A stretch of DNA of 64,000 nt from Streptomyces toyocaensis (GTDB lineage Bacteria > Actinomycetota > Actinomycetes > Streptomycetales > Streptomycetaceae): assembly GCF_000725125.1 (NCBI RefSeq), contig NZ_JFCB01000024.1, forward strand, positions 52,255 through 116,254, written 5' to 3'. Positions within the stretch are counted from its first letter, which is position 1. The number at the start of each line of letters is the position of its first letter. The position numbers and the translations under genes are program-made. Below, in pieces: positions 16,185 through 29,338 of the stretch. The notes beneath the pieces are model-generated. The model was not told the origin of the DNA, did not search any database, and worked only from the letters and a program-made list of their open reading frames with translations.

Positions 16185-17185
16185 GAGGGGATCTCCGGCG
16201 TCAGCAGGTCCGCGATGTCCAGGACGTGGTGGCCCGCCATGGCGGGGAGGCAGGTGCCCCGGGCCGGGGCGATGGCCGTCGCCCAGCGTTCGGGGACGGC
16301 GCCGACGCCCTGGGTCGCTCCGGCCAGCGCCCCCGCCACCGCCGCCGTCGTGTCGGCGTCGCGCCCCATGTTGACGGCCGTCAGCACCGCCTGCGCGAAG
16401 TCCCCGTCGGCCGCCGCGTACGCGCCGAAGGCGAGGGCGACCGCCTCGGGAGCCAGGTCGGTCCACGGGTAGCCGCCGATCACCACCGCGGAGCGGACCG
16501 CGCGTTCGCCGAGGTGGGCCGCGGTGGCGGCGCGGCGCAGTGAACGGGCGGTCCAGGAGTCCTCCGGGACCACCGCCAGGGCCGAGGCCACCACCGCGAC
16601 CACGGGCGCCCCGGCCATCGCCGCCGCGACACCGGCGGCGACCGCCTGGCCGCCGTAGATGCCCTCACCGTCGTGGCTGACCGAGCCGTCGATCGCCGCG
16701 AGCCGCGCCGCCTCGTCGGGTCGGCCCGCCGCGAACACCCCGTGGGGCGCCGCCCGCATCGCCAGCCCGTCGCTCCAGGCGTGCCGGTGCTGGGCGGAGA
16801 TGGGCGCCGCCAGTCCCCTGCGCAGGTTCTCCAGGGTGCCCCGTTCGCTGAACCCGGCACCCCGGAAGGGACCCTCGGCGCGGTCCGCGATCCATTCGTG
16901 CCAGGCGGCCTCGACGTGCGCCGGGGTGAGGGAGGAGCCGTGCCGGGCCAGCAGCAGGCCGGAGAAGATGGCGTACTCGGTGTCGTCCGTGCCCGCCGGG
17001 CGGTCGGTCACGTACCCCGTGATGCGGCCCCACCGCGCCCGGATCTCGGAGGGCTTCATGTTCTCGGCCGGGGCGCCCAGCGCGTCACCGACGGCCAGGC
17101 CGAGCAGCGCGCCGCGCGCCCGTTCCCGGCGTCCGAGGACGTCCCCGGGCGCCGGGGCGGAGGGGATGCGGGCGGTCGATGCCAT
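16181..17185 (-). CDS. ADP-ribosylglycohydrolase family protein, paralogue 4 (operon leader)
   Basis: A 334-residue DraG/ARH protein, the most canonical in the cluster. ARGALLGLAVGDALGAPAE (residues 23-41), AGTDDTEYAI (T66-D67-D68) and NMGRDADTTAAVAGA (D276, D278) supply all expected metal ligands. It is the first gene of the six-gene operon. GAGAGGAG lies about 8 nt upstream of the ATG at 17185, the only strong ribosome-binding site seen among the six. The 3' end overlaps paralogue 3 (ATGA). A longer reading frame upstream to 17335 lacks conserved residues and was not used. Confidence 0.92.
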   Translation of the reverse strand: MASTARIPSAPAPGDVLGRRERARGALLGLAVGDALGAPAENMKPSEIRARWGRITGYVTDRPAGTDDTEYAIFSGLLLARHGSSLTPAHVEAAWHEWIADRAEGPFRGAGFSERGTLENLRRGLAAPISAQHRHAWSDGLAMRAAPHGVFAAGRPDEAARLAAIDGSVSHDGEGIYGGQAVAAGVAAAMAGAPVVAVVASALAVVPEDSWTARSLRRAATAAHLGERAVRSAVVIGGYPWTDLAPEAVALAFGAYAAADGDFAQAVLTAVNMGRDADTTAAVAGALAGATQGVGAVPERWATAIAPARGTCLPAMAGHHVLDIADLLTPEIPS

Positions 17186-17339
17186 ACGCGGCTCTCCTCT
17201 CGGGCGCGCCGCCGGGGAGGCGCGGAGCCCTTTGCGGAACTGTCCCCGGTGCGGTGCACGGCGCAGCATCACCGGCCTCAGCGTCACCCGGTCGACATCT
17301 GTGCGTTCATCTACACAAACGAGCAGAGCGTGCAAAAGC

Positions 17340-17358
17340 GCAGGTTAGCCCAGCCTTT
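17340..17358. promoter_or_regulatory. Possible iron-box-like site upstream of the VIT1 gene
   Basis: In the 261-bp divergent region between the glycohydrolase operon and the VIT1 gene, AGGTTAG followed by a less conserved right half matches about 11 of 19 positions of the DmdR/IdeR iron box as I recall it. It lies about 90 bp before the transporter start. Weak on its own; the product's metal role makes it worth noting. Confidence 0.25.
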
Positions 17359-17446
17359 CCTTGCTGGCGGACGGGAATCGGACCGCGTAGGTTCGGTGTT
17401 GTCGAAGAATGGAACTTGTCCAAAGAGGGCTCTGGGGGACGTAGGC

Positions 17447-18178
17447 ATGGCCATCATCGAGACCGAGGCGACGCTGCACGAGGCGCACCGCGACAACCAC
17501 ACGCACCGGGACGTGAACGGCGGGTGGCTGCGCCCCGCCGTCTTCGGCGCGATGGACGGACTGGTCTCCAACCTCGCCCTGATGACGGGCGTCGCCGGCG
17601 GTGCCGTCAGCCAGCAGACCGTCGTCCTCAGCGGTCTCGCCGGTCTGGCCGCCGGCGCCTTCTCCATGGCGGCCGGCGAGTACACCTCCGTCGCCTCCCA
17701 GCGCGAGCTGGTCGAGGCCGAGCTGGACGTCGAGCGGCGTGAGCTGCGCAAGCACCCCAAGGACGAGGAGGCCGAACTCGCCGCGCTCTACGAGGCCCGC
17801 GGCGTCGAGCCCGGCCTGGCCCGCGAGGTCGCCCGGCAGCTCTCCAAGGACCCCGAGCAGGCGCTGGAGATCCACGCCCGCGAGGAACTGGGCATCGACC
17901 CCGGCGACCTGCCCTCGCCCACGGTCGCCGCCGTGTCCAGCTTCGGCTCCTTCGCGCTGGGTGCCCTGCTGCCCGTACTCCCGTACCTGCTCGGAGCGAG
18001 CAGTCTGTGGCCGGCCGTGCTGCTGGCGCTGCTCGGTCTCTTCCTGTGCGGCGCGGTGGTGGCCAAGGTGACGGCGCGCAGCTGGTGGTACAGCGGCCTG
18101 CGGCAGCTCGCCCTCGGTGGCGCGGCGGCCGGTGTGACGTACGCCCTGGGCGCGCTGTTCGGAACGGCCCTAGGATGA
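17447..18178 (+). CDS. VIT1/CCC1 family metal transporter
   Basis: A 243-residue membrane protein of the vacuolar iron transporter family, which exports or sequesters Fe2+/Mn2+. The N-terminal histidines (LHEAHRDNHTHRDVNGG) precede the family block RPAVFGAMDGLVSNLALMTG (helix 1) and GAFSMAAGEYTSVASQRE (helix 2 end). A cytoplasmic Glu-rich helical domain (residues ~85-155) matches the metal-binding domain, followed by three more helices. The ATG at 17447 was chosen from homology of the N-terminus; GGGGGAC lies a few nt upstream. Confidence 0.9.
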   Translation: MAIIETEATLHEAHRDNHTHRDVNGGWLRPAVFGAMDGLVSNLALMTGVAGGAVSQQTVVLSGLAGLAAGAFSMAAGEYTSVASQRELVEAELDVERRELRKHPKDEEAELAALYEARGVEPGLAREVARQLSKDPEQALEIHAREELGIDPGDLPSPTVAAVSSFGSFALGALLPVLPYLLGASSLWPAVLLALLGLFLCGAVVAKVTARSWWYSGLRQLALGGAAAGVTYALGALFGTALG

Positions 18179-18548
18179 TGCCCCTCGCGGTTATACGAGA
18201 GACCGCATAACTAGTCGTTACTTGCTGGTTTCGACGGCATGACCGCTGGGAATGAGCCGTAAGCGCTGTGGGCAACGAGGCCGGCGGCGCGTCCGCGGGA
18301 CGGGGCGAAGGAGCCCTTTCCCGCCATCGACCGGAGGACATCGATCTGTCCGGACCGGTCTCCATAGCCTCCACCGCCGGGCGCGGAACTCCGCCGCGAC
18401 CCGTGTGGTGTCCGCATGGTGGAACGGAGTATCCCGGTTTCCGAGAACGCCGCCATCATGTAACCTGCACGAAATTTCGCACCACGCAGAGGGCCAACGT
18501 CGTCCCTCGGCACTTCGCACATGCCACATGACGACGACGGGAGAGCCG
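18179..18548. promoter_or_regulatory. 370-bp region upstream of gltBD with GlnR-like half sites
   Basis: No gene is supported. It holds GTAAC-n6-GAAAT (18460-18475), close to the GlnR consensus gTnAC-n6-GaAAC and overlapping the palindrome CGAAATTTCG, and GTTAC-n6-GTTTC (18217-18232), which read on the reverse strand is GAAAC-n6-GTAAC. GGGAG at 18540-18544 is the gltB ribosome-binding site. Nitrogen control of glutamate synthase by GlnR would fit but is inferred. Confidence 0.4.
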
Positions 18549-23163
<4,615 letters not shown>

Positions 23164-23171
<8 letters not shown>

Positions 23172-24627
23172 TCCGAAGGGCTTTCTGAACCACGGCCGCG
23201 AGGTCGCCAGGTCCCGTCCGGTCGAGGAGCGCACGAAGGACTGGAACGAGGTCTACGTCCCCGGCTCCCTGCTGCCGATCATCAGCAAGCAGGCCGGCCG
23301 CTGCATGGACTGCGGCATCCCCTTCTGCCACAACGGCTGCCCGCTCGGGAACCTCATCCCCGAGTGGAACGACTACGCCTACCGCGAGGACTGGGCGGCC
23401 GCGTCCGAGCGGCTGCACGCCACCAACAACTTCCCGGAGTTCACCGGCCGCCTGTGCCCCGCTCCGTGCGAGTCGGCGTGTGTGCTCGGCATCAACCAGC
23501 CGCCGGTCACCATCAAGAACGTCGAGGTCTCGATCATCGACAAGGCGTGGGAGACCGGTGACGTCGCGCCGCAGATCCCCGAGCGCCTGTCCGGCAAGAC
23601 CGTCGCGGTGGTCGGCTCAGGACCCGCGGGTCTGGCCGCCGCCCAGCAGCTGACCCGGGCCGGCCACACGGTCGCCGTCTACGAGCGCGCCGACCGCATC
23701 GGCGGCCTGCTCCGCTACGGCATCCCCGAGTTCAAGATGGAGAAGCGGCACATCAACCGCCGCATCGAGCAGATGCGCGCGGAGGGCACCAAGTTCCGCA
23801 CCGGCGTGGAGATCGGCCGCGACATGCCGGCGACCGCGCTGCGCAAGCGGTACGACGCCGTGGTCCTCGCCGCCGGCGCCACGACCGCGCGCGACCTGCC
23901 GGTGCCGGGCCGCGAGCTCAAGGGCATCCACCAGGCCATGGAGTACCTGCCGCTGGCCAACAAGGTGCAGGAGGGCGACTACGTCGCCCCGCCGATCTCC
24001 GCCGAGGGCAAGCACGTCGTGGTGATCGGCGGCGGTGACACCGGCGCCGACTGCGTGGGCACCGCCCACCGCCAGGGCGCCGCGTCCGTGACGCAGCTGG
24101 AGATCATGCCCCGCCCGAACGAGGAGCGGGACCCGGTCGCGCAGCCGTGGCCGACCTTCCCGATGCTCTACAAGGTGACCAGCGCCCACGAGGAGGGCGG
24201 TGAGCGGGTCTACTCCGTCTCCACCACCCACTTCGAGGGCGACGAGGACGGCAACGTCCAGTGGCTGCACATGAGCGAGGTCGAGTTCGTCGACGGCAGG
24301 CTGACGTCGAAGCCGGGCACCGAGCGCAAGATTCCGGCGCAGCTGGTCACCCTCGCCATGGGCTTCACCGGCACCGACCGGGACAACGGTCTGGTCGAGC
24401 AGTTCGGCCTGGAACTCGACGAGCGCGGTAACATCGCCCGCGACGCCGACTTCCAGACCAACGTGCCGGGTGTGTTCGTCGCCGGTGACGCCGGCCGCGG
24501 CCAGTCGCTCATCGTGTGGGCGATCGCCGAGGGCCGTTCGGCCGCGCGGGGCTGCGACCGCTTCCTCACCGGGGCGAGCGAGCTGCCGGCCCCGATCCGT
24601 CCGACGGACCGCTCGCTCATGGTCTGA
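23164..24627 (+). CDS. gltD: Glutamate synthase (NADPH) small subunit
   Basis: A 487-residue GOGAT beta subunit, which takes electrons from NADPH via FAD and passes them to GltB through 4Fe-4S clusters. The N-terminal Cys motifs are CMDCGIPFCHNGCPLGN and CPAPCESACV. The FAD site is VVGSGPAGLAAAQQL and the NADPH site VIGGGDTGADCVG; VFVAGDAGRGQSLIVWAI closes the FAD domain. The ATG lies inside the end of gltB (8-nt overlap), so the subunits are translationally coupled. A terminator follows at 24696. Confidence 0.97.
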
Positions 24628-24695
24628 CGGAGTGGCCCCCAAGGAGGCCTGACGGCCCCTCATGTCCGTCCCGTACAAAGGCGTACGGAACACCT

Positions 24696-24745
24696 GGTGG
24701 CGCCTGCCCGCCTGTCCCCGACCGGACGACTGGGCAGGCGCCGCC
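24696..24745. terminator. Bidirectional terminator after gltD
   Basis: GGCGCCTGCCC (24699-24709) pairs perfectly with GGGCAGGCGCC (24732-24742); three more outer pairs include one G-U. The loop is 22 nt. It separates convergent gltD and the chitosanase gene. Confidence 0.7.
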
Positions 24746-24756
24746 GCATGTCCGGC

Positions 24757-25551
24757 TCACGCCACCTCGTAGCGCGTTCCGTACATCGTCCACTCCAGCG
24801 GCGTCTCGAGGTCCAGGTTGCCCTCGTCGAGGAAGCGGCGCTGGGCGGTGTCGACGCGGCTGGTGTCGTGGCCGGGGTGCAGCACCCGCATCGCCTCGCG
24901 GCGGACGTCGAGGAAGGCGGAGAGGTACGCCTCCTCGTCGCCGCCCCCGGCCGGGGTGTCCGCCCGTTTCACGGCGTCCGCGCGGATGCCGCCGAAGCTC
25001 GTGGGACCGTCTCCGGGGCCGTGGTAGACGATCGCGTCGTAGTAGATGAACTGGCCCAGTGCCGACAGCCCGTCCCGCTCGGCCTGCCGTACCGCCGGGT
25101 CGAAGTACTCCTCGTCCCGCTTGGCGTCCTGTGCGGCCCGGAACTCCGGCCGCTTCGCCTCCGCCTTCCAGGCGGCCCTGAAACCGGGATCGAGGCCCTC
25201 GTGCGAGTCCGTGCCGTCGACCTCGCGCAACGCGGGCAGATAACGGGCCAGACCGTTGCCCGGATGGTCCCCGGTGTACTCCTCGACGAGGGTCAGCAGA
25301 TCGTGTGTACCCGTGCAGAAGCCGATGATGCCCGCGGTGTAGCCCTGTCCGTCGCCGATGTCCTCGATGTAGCCGTAGGCGCTGCGCCAGTCGAGCGTGC
25401 CGTTCTCGGCACTGGCGACTATGCGCTGCGCTGTCTCCTTCTTGGCGGGACTGGCCAGCCCCTCCGCCTCCTGGCTCCCGGAGACGGCGGACGAGCAGCC
25501 CGCCGCCGCGATCGCGACGAGGGACAGGACCGTGAGCAGGGCACGCTTCAT
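24757..25551 (-). CDS. GH46 chitosanase, predicted lipoprotein
   Basis: A 264-residue protein. Signal peptide MKRALLTVLSLVAIAAAGC has a lipobox with Cys19, so it should be lipid-anchored by Lgt rather than freely secreted as typical chitosanases are. The GH46 domain covers residues ~35-264. The two catalytic acids match Streptomyces sp. N174 CsnA: Glu49 (SAENGTLDW) and Asp67 (IEDIGDGQGYT), 18 residues apart as in CsnA. GQFIYYDAIVYHGPG and DTSRVDTAQRRFL are further family blocks. It should cut beta-1,4-glucosamine chains of chitosan. It lies in tandem with a second GH46 gene. Confidence 0.92.
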   Translation of the reverse strand: MKRALLTVLSLVAIAAAGCSSAVSGSQEAEGLASPAKKETAQRIVASAENGTLDWRSAYGYIEDIGDGQGYTAGIIGFCTGTHDLLTLVEEYTGDHPGNGLARYLPALREVDGTDSHEGLDPGFRAAWKAEAKRPEFRAAQDAKRDEEYFDPAVRQAERDGLSALGQFIYYDAIVYHGPGDGPTSFGGIRADAVKRADTPAGGGDEEAYLSAFLDVRREAMRVLHPGHDTSRVDTAQRRFLDEGNLDLETPLEWTMYGTRYEVA

Positions 25552-25567
25552 GGGTCAAGCGTACGGA

Positions 25568-25627
25568 GGAGGCGGTGCGGGCCGCCTCCCCCGTTCGGCA
25601 CCGGGGTCCGCCCGTTCACCGGCGGAC
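25568..25627. terminator. Two hairpins between the chitosanase genes
   Basis: GGAGGCGG/CCGCCTCC (25568-25575 with 25582-25589) and GTCCGCC/GGCGGAC (25606-25612 with 25621-25627). They lie downstream of the second chitosanase on the minus strand and could end the rhomboid-chitosanase transcript. Confidence 0.5.
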
Positions 25628-25643
25628 GGGCGCCGCGGCGTCG

Positions 25644-26543
25644 TCAGCGCAGCGTGTAGTGCTCGCCGTGCATCTCCCACTCCAACGGCGTGGCCAGGCC
25701 CAGGTTCCCGGCCTTCAGGAACCGGCGCTGGGCCGTGTCGACGCGTGAGGTGTCGAGGTCCGGGTAGCGGCTCAGCATGGTGGCGCGGCGGACGTCCAGG
25801 AAGGCGCTGAGATACGTCTTCTCGGGACCGCCCGCCGCGGGCGTCCGAGCTTGTTCGAGGGCCCGTGCGCGTACGTCGTAGAAGCCGCCCGCCTCGACGC
25901 CGGGCCCGTGGAAGACCATCGCGTCGAAGTAGACGAACTGGCCCAGCGTGCCGAGGCCGTCCAGCTTCGCGAGACGTACCGCCGGTTCGAAGTACCTGCG
26001 GTCGCGCTCGGCCTCCTGCGCCGCCCGGAACGCGGGCGTCCTCGCCTCCGCCTTCCAGGCGGCGGGGAAGCCGGGGTCCAGGCCCTCGTGCGAGTCCGTG
26101 CCGTCGACCTCGCGCAGCGCGGGCAGATAGGGCGCCAGCCCGTTGTCCGGGTGGTCCTCGGTATAGGTCTCGACCAGCGCGAGCAGATCGTGGGTGGCGG
26201 TGCAGAAGCCGACGATGCCCGCCGTGTACCCGCAGCCGTCGTCCGCGTCCTCGATGATGCCGTGGGTGCCGCGCCAGTCGGTCGTCGCGTGCTCGGCGCT
26301 CGCCACCAGCCGCAGGGCGAGTTCCTTCTTCTCCGGGGCGGCCAGCCCCGGCGGCCGGGCCGCGACGACGGCGTCGTCGGCCGCCCGTTCGCTCTCGGCC
26401 CGGTCCTTGGCCTCGCCGAGCGCCGGCTGCGCGGTGGCCGCGGGCGGTGGTGCCGGGGCGTCGGGGGAGTCGGGCGGCAGCAGCAGGTACACCGCCGTGG
26501 CGATCACAGGAACCGCGGACAGCAGAAGACCGGCACGTCTCAC
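25644..26543 (-). CDS. GH46 chitosanase-like protein with N-terminal membrane anchor
   Basis: A 299-residue paralogue of the neighbouring chitosanase. A hydrophobic segment (residues ~5-22, VRRAG start, no lipobox Cys) looks like a signal anchor, then a Pro/Ala-rich linker (to ~65) and the GH46 domain. Catalytic Glu84 (SAEHATTDW) and Asp102 (IEDADDGCGYT) are kept with the same 18-residue spacing, but the surrounding loop differs (IGDGR in CsnA, ADDGC here). The GTG at 26543 overlaps the rhomboid gene's stop by 4 nt and has GGAGG upstream. Activity is likely but the specificity may differ. Confidence 0.85.
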   Translation of the reverse strand: MRRAGLLLSAVPVIATAVYLLLPPDSPDAPAPPPAATAQPALGEAKDRAESERAADDAVVAARPPGLAAPEKKELALRLVASAEHATTDWRGTHGIIEDADDGCGYTAGIVGFCTATHDLLALVETYTEDHPDNGLAPYLPALREVDGTDSHEGLDPGFPAAWKAEARTPAFRAAQEAERDRRYFEPAVRLAKLDGLGTLGQFVYFDAMVFHGPGVEAGGFYDVRARALEQARTPAAGGPEKTYLSAFLDVRRATMLSRYPDLDTSRVDTAQRRFLKAGNLGLATPLEWEMHGEHYTLR

Positions 26544-27499
26544 AGCGGGGCACCTCCACTCGTCAGCCCGGCCACCTTGGCCGCCGTCGCCACCATCAGC
26601 AACGCCAGCAGGACAGTACAGGCCACCGCCTGGATCAGCACCCGGCGGTCGCCCCGGGGCACGTACGCGAAGACCAGCGCCACCGCGCCGCCCGCCAGCA
26701 GCCCGCCGAGGTGCCCCTGCCAGGACGTGACGACCGCGGAGAGCACCAGCCACAGCAGCAGCCCGGCCATGTACCGGTTCACCTGGGCCAGGTCGGCGCC
26801 GACGCGACGCGCCACCACGTAGTACGCGGCGCCCACGCCGAAGACGGCGCCGGACGCGCCGACCACGGCGTCCCCGGGCGCGATCAGCAGGACCAGCACC
26901 GAACCGCCCAGCGCCGACAGCAGATACAGGGCGAGGTAGTGCACCCGGCCCAGCATCGGCTCGACGAGCCGGCCCAGGTTCCACAGCGCCACCATGTTCA
27001 TCACCACGTGGAAGACGCCGAACGTCCCCTCGGTGGGCGGCAGATGCAGGAACGCGCCGGTCAGCAGCCGGTACCACTCCCCGTCCACCACTCCCTCCGG
27101 GGTGAAACCCCACGGGTGGGGGTCCACCCACACATAGTGCTCCCCGTCGGGACCGAGCAGCCCCGCGCCCACCATCGCGAACCGGTCCACGATCTCCGGC
27201 CGTACCAACTCCGCCAGGTACACCAGCACGTTGAGGGCGATCAGGGCGTACGTCACGACGGGCACCGCGGAGACGGTGCCGCCCACCAGGGTGCGAGCCT
27301 GCCGCACGGAGCGCGCGCCCTCCTTGACGCAGTCGGGGCACTGGTGGCCCACGGCCGCCTCCCGCATGCAGTCCGGGCAGATGTAGCGCTCGCAGCGCGT
27401 GCAGCGGACGTGGCACTCCACCGTGGGATGGCGGTAGCAGGTGGTGACGGTGGACTCGGAATCCACGGGCCGGCTCCTCGGGAGGGTCGGGACGGGCAT
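26540..27499 (-). CDS. Rhomboid family intramembrane serine protease with N-terminal zinc finger
   Basis: A 319-residue protein. Residues ~20-60 form a B-box-like zinc finger (CYRHP, CHVRCTRCERYICPDCM, CPDCVKEG), typical of actinobacterial rhomboids. Then six or seven membrane helices: FHVVMNMVALWNLG holds the conserved HxxxN, GASGAVFG the catalytic Ser, and WQGHLGGLLAG the catalytic His. It cuts transmembrane segments of other proteins. The ATG at 27499 gives a short N-terminal tail; an internal GTG before TTCYRHP is an alternative. It is translationally coupled to the anchored chitosanase downstream. Confidence 0.92.
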   Translation of the reverse strand: MPVPTLPRSRPVDSESTVTTCYRHPTVECHVRCTRCERYICPDCMREAAVGHQCPDCVKEGARSVRQARTLVGGTVSAVPVVTYALIALNVLVYLAELVRPEIVDRFAMVGAGLLGPDGEHYVWVDPHPWGFTPEGVVDGEWYRLLTGAFLHLPPTEGTFGVFHVVMNMVALWNLGRLVEPMLGRVHYLALYLLSALGGSVLVLLIAPGDAVVGASGAVFGVGAAYYVVARRVGADLAQVNRYMAGLLLWLVLSAVVTSWQGHLGGLLAGGAVALVFAYVPRGDRRVLIQAVACTVLLALLMVATAAKVAGLTSGGAPL

Positions 27500-27609
27500 G
27501 AGCCGGTGGGGACGGCGGCGAACAAAATAGCGAACGCCGGTGGACGGAGCGGGAGGCGGGGTGAGGGTGCCGTACGCTCGGGCCCAGTTCCGTGCGCGAG
27601 GGGGAGCCG

Positions 27610-28332
27610 ATGGCCGCGATCAGTCTGCGCAAGATCGAGGAGACCGCGCCCGCGCTGGTCAGCCTCTACAAGGCCGCCGGCGTGTCACTGGCCGCGCACG
27701 GCCTGGACGGCCTGCGTGCCGCGGTCTACCTGGTGGTCGACTACTCCGGCTCGATGAAGCCGTACTACCGGGACGGCAGCGTGCAGGCGCTCGCCGACCG
27801 GGTGCTGGGCCTGTCGGCCCACCTCGACGACGACGGCACGGTCCCGGTCGTCTTCTTCTCCACCGACGTCGACGCCGTCACCGACATCGCCCTGGCCGAC
27901 CACCGGGGCCGCGTCGAACGGATCGTGGCCGGTCTCGGCCACATGGGCAGGACCAGCTACCACCTGGCGATGGACGCCGTCATCGACCACTACCTCGACA
28001 GCGGCTCGACCGGCCCCGCCCTCGTGGTGTTCCAGACCGACGGCGGCCCGGTCAACAAGCTCGCCGCCGAGAAGTACCTGTGCAAGGCCGCCCGGCTGCC
28101 CCTCTTCTGGCAGTTCGTCGGCTTCGGGGAACCGCACGGCAAACAGTTCGACTACCTCCGCGGACTCGACGAACTGGCCGTACCGGCCAGGCGCGTCGTG
28201 GACAACGCGGGCTTCTTCCACGCCGGTCAGGACCCGAGCCGGATGCCGGACGCCGACCTGTACGACCGCCTGGTGAGCGGGTTCCCGGAATGGCTGACGG
28301 CGGCACGCGCGCAGGGAATCGTCCGCACCTGA
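27610..28332 (+). CDS. VWA-domain protein, TerF/TerY-like
   Basis: A 240-residue cytoplasmic protein with a von Willebrand factor A domain. The MIDAS metal site is DYSGSMK (DxSxS, residues ~45-51), with the Thr (MGRTSYH) and Asp (QTDGG) completing it. Such domains in actinobacteria are often linked to tellurite-resistance-type modules, but no TerD is nearby, so the role is open. The ATG at 27610 has GAGGGGGA about 6 nt upstream. It is convergent with the HExxH gene, 11 bp from its stop. Confidence 0.85.
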   Translation: MAAISLRKIEETAPALVSLYKAAGVSLAAHGLDGLRAAVYLVVDYSGSMKPYYRDGSVQALADRVLGLSAHLDDDGTVPVVFFSTDVDAVTDIALADHRGRVERIVAGLGHMGRTSYHLAMDAVIDHYLDSGSTGPALVVFQTDGGPVNKLAAEKYLCKAARLPLFWQFVGFGEPHGKQFDYLRGLDELAVPARRVVDNAGFFHAGQDPSRMPDADLYDRLVSGFPEWLTAARAQGIVRT

Positions 28333-28343
28333 CACCCCGTCCG

Positions 28344-29243
28344 TCACGTGTCGCACTCCAGCACCGTCCGGCACAGCCCGCACCGTGCCCGCACCCGCCC
28401 CCTCACCGGGACGCGGATCCGCTGGTGGCAGGTCGGGCACGGGAACGACACCCGCAGCGGTCCGTGACCGTCCGCCGTGAAGCTGTACGGCGCCTCCTGC
28501 CCCGCTCCGGCCCGGGCGGTGCGTTCCCGGGCGTGCCGCCGGTCCCGCGCGTACCGCCGCCGGCCCGCCCAGCCGGCCGCGGTCAGCGGCGGCTGCTGCT
28601 CGTCGTGCCGGGCCAGCGTCATGCCCTTCCCGTACGCCGTGTACGCCTGCGCGCTGGTGAACCACACCGACGGGTCCTCCCCGAACAGCAGCGACCGCTT
28701 CGCCAGCACGTACCCGAACTCCTCCGGCGTGAGATACCCCAGCTTCTGCGACGACGTCCCGTCCTCCCGGAACGCGTCCAGCAGCAGCCACCCCGCCCCG
28801 AGATACGTCGCCGCCGTGTCCGTCAGGATCTCGTTGTCCCGCGTCCCCGGGAACGACAGCCCCAGGCGGTGCAGGTACACGTGCGCCACCTCGTGCGCCA
28901 GCGCCGCCCCGATGTCCCGCCGGTGCGTACGGAACCTGTCGTTCAGCTCGACGAAGTACTCCGGCCCCGCCGCCAGTTCCACGTTCGCCGCATGGGTCAT
29001 CTCACGGAACCCGACGATCAGCCGCGCGTCCGGCAACCGGTAGTGCCGCACCATCTCGCGGGCCACCCGCTGCGCCCCCAGATGAAGATCGTCCGTGTCG
29101 CAGAACGCCACGTCGGCGGGTGCCACACTCACCGAGAACGTGCGGACCGTGTCGTACGACAGCCGCCTGTACAGCGCCGTGACGGCCTCCCGCACCGTCT
29201 CCAGGTGCGGGTAGCCGTGCTCCACCGGCCCGCCGTTCGCCAC
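28344..29243 (-). CDS. HExxH metalloprotease-like protein with C-terminal zinc ribbon
   Basis: A 299-residue protein of unknown function. ALAHEVAHVYLH is a zinc-metallopeptidase HExxH motif (residues ~103-114), with DNEILTDTAATYLG after it as a likely third-ligand helix. The C-terminus has CPTCHQRIRVPV and CGLCRTVL, a zinc ribbon. An Arg-rich linker separates the two. The GTG at 29243 was chosen; an in-frame ATG at 29354 would add 37 residues of low-complexity sequence and overlap the aroQ start. I do not recognise a characterised homologue. Confidence 0.7.
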   Translation of the reverse strand: MANGGPVEHGYPHLETVREAVTALYRRLSYDTVRTFSVSVAPADVAFCDTDDLHLGAQRVAREMVRHYRLPDARLIVGFREMTHAANVELAAGPEYFVELNDRFRTHRRDIGAALAHEVAHVYLHRLGLSFPGTRDNEILTDTAATYLGAGWLLLDAFREDGTSSQKLGYLTPEEFGYVLAKRSLLFGEDPSVWFTSAQAYTAYGKGMTLARHDEQQPPLTAAGWAGRRRYARDRRHARERTARAGAGQEAPYSFTADGHGPLRVSFPCPTCHQRIRVPVRGRVRARCGLCRTVLECDT

Positions 29244-29338
29244 GTCGCACCCCCGCCACGCCGAGAACCCGATTCCACTGTACGGTCCCGCCCCGGCCAC
29301 CGCCCCGGCCACCGGCCGCCGCGCCGCCGTCCGCGTCG

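Noticed and set aside
17186..17335. Longer N-terminus of ARH paralogue 4
   Set aside because: The added residues are not conserved-looking, and a strong ribosome-binding site precedes the ATG at 17185.
18252..18548. Upstream extension of gltB
   Set aside because: The translation before 18549 is not glutamate synthase-like, and GGGAG lies just before the ATG at 18549.
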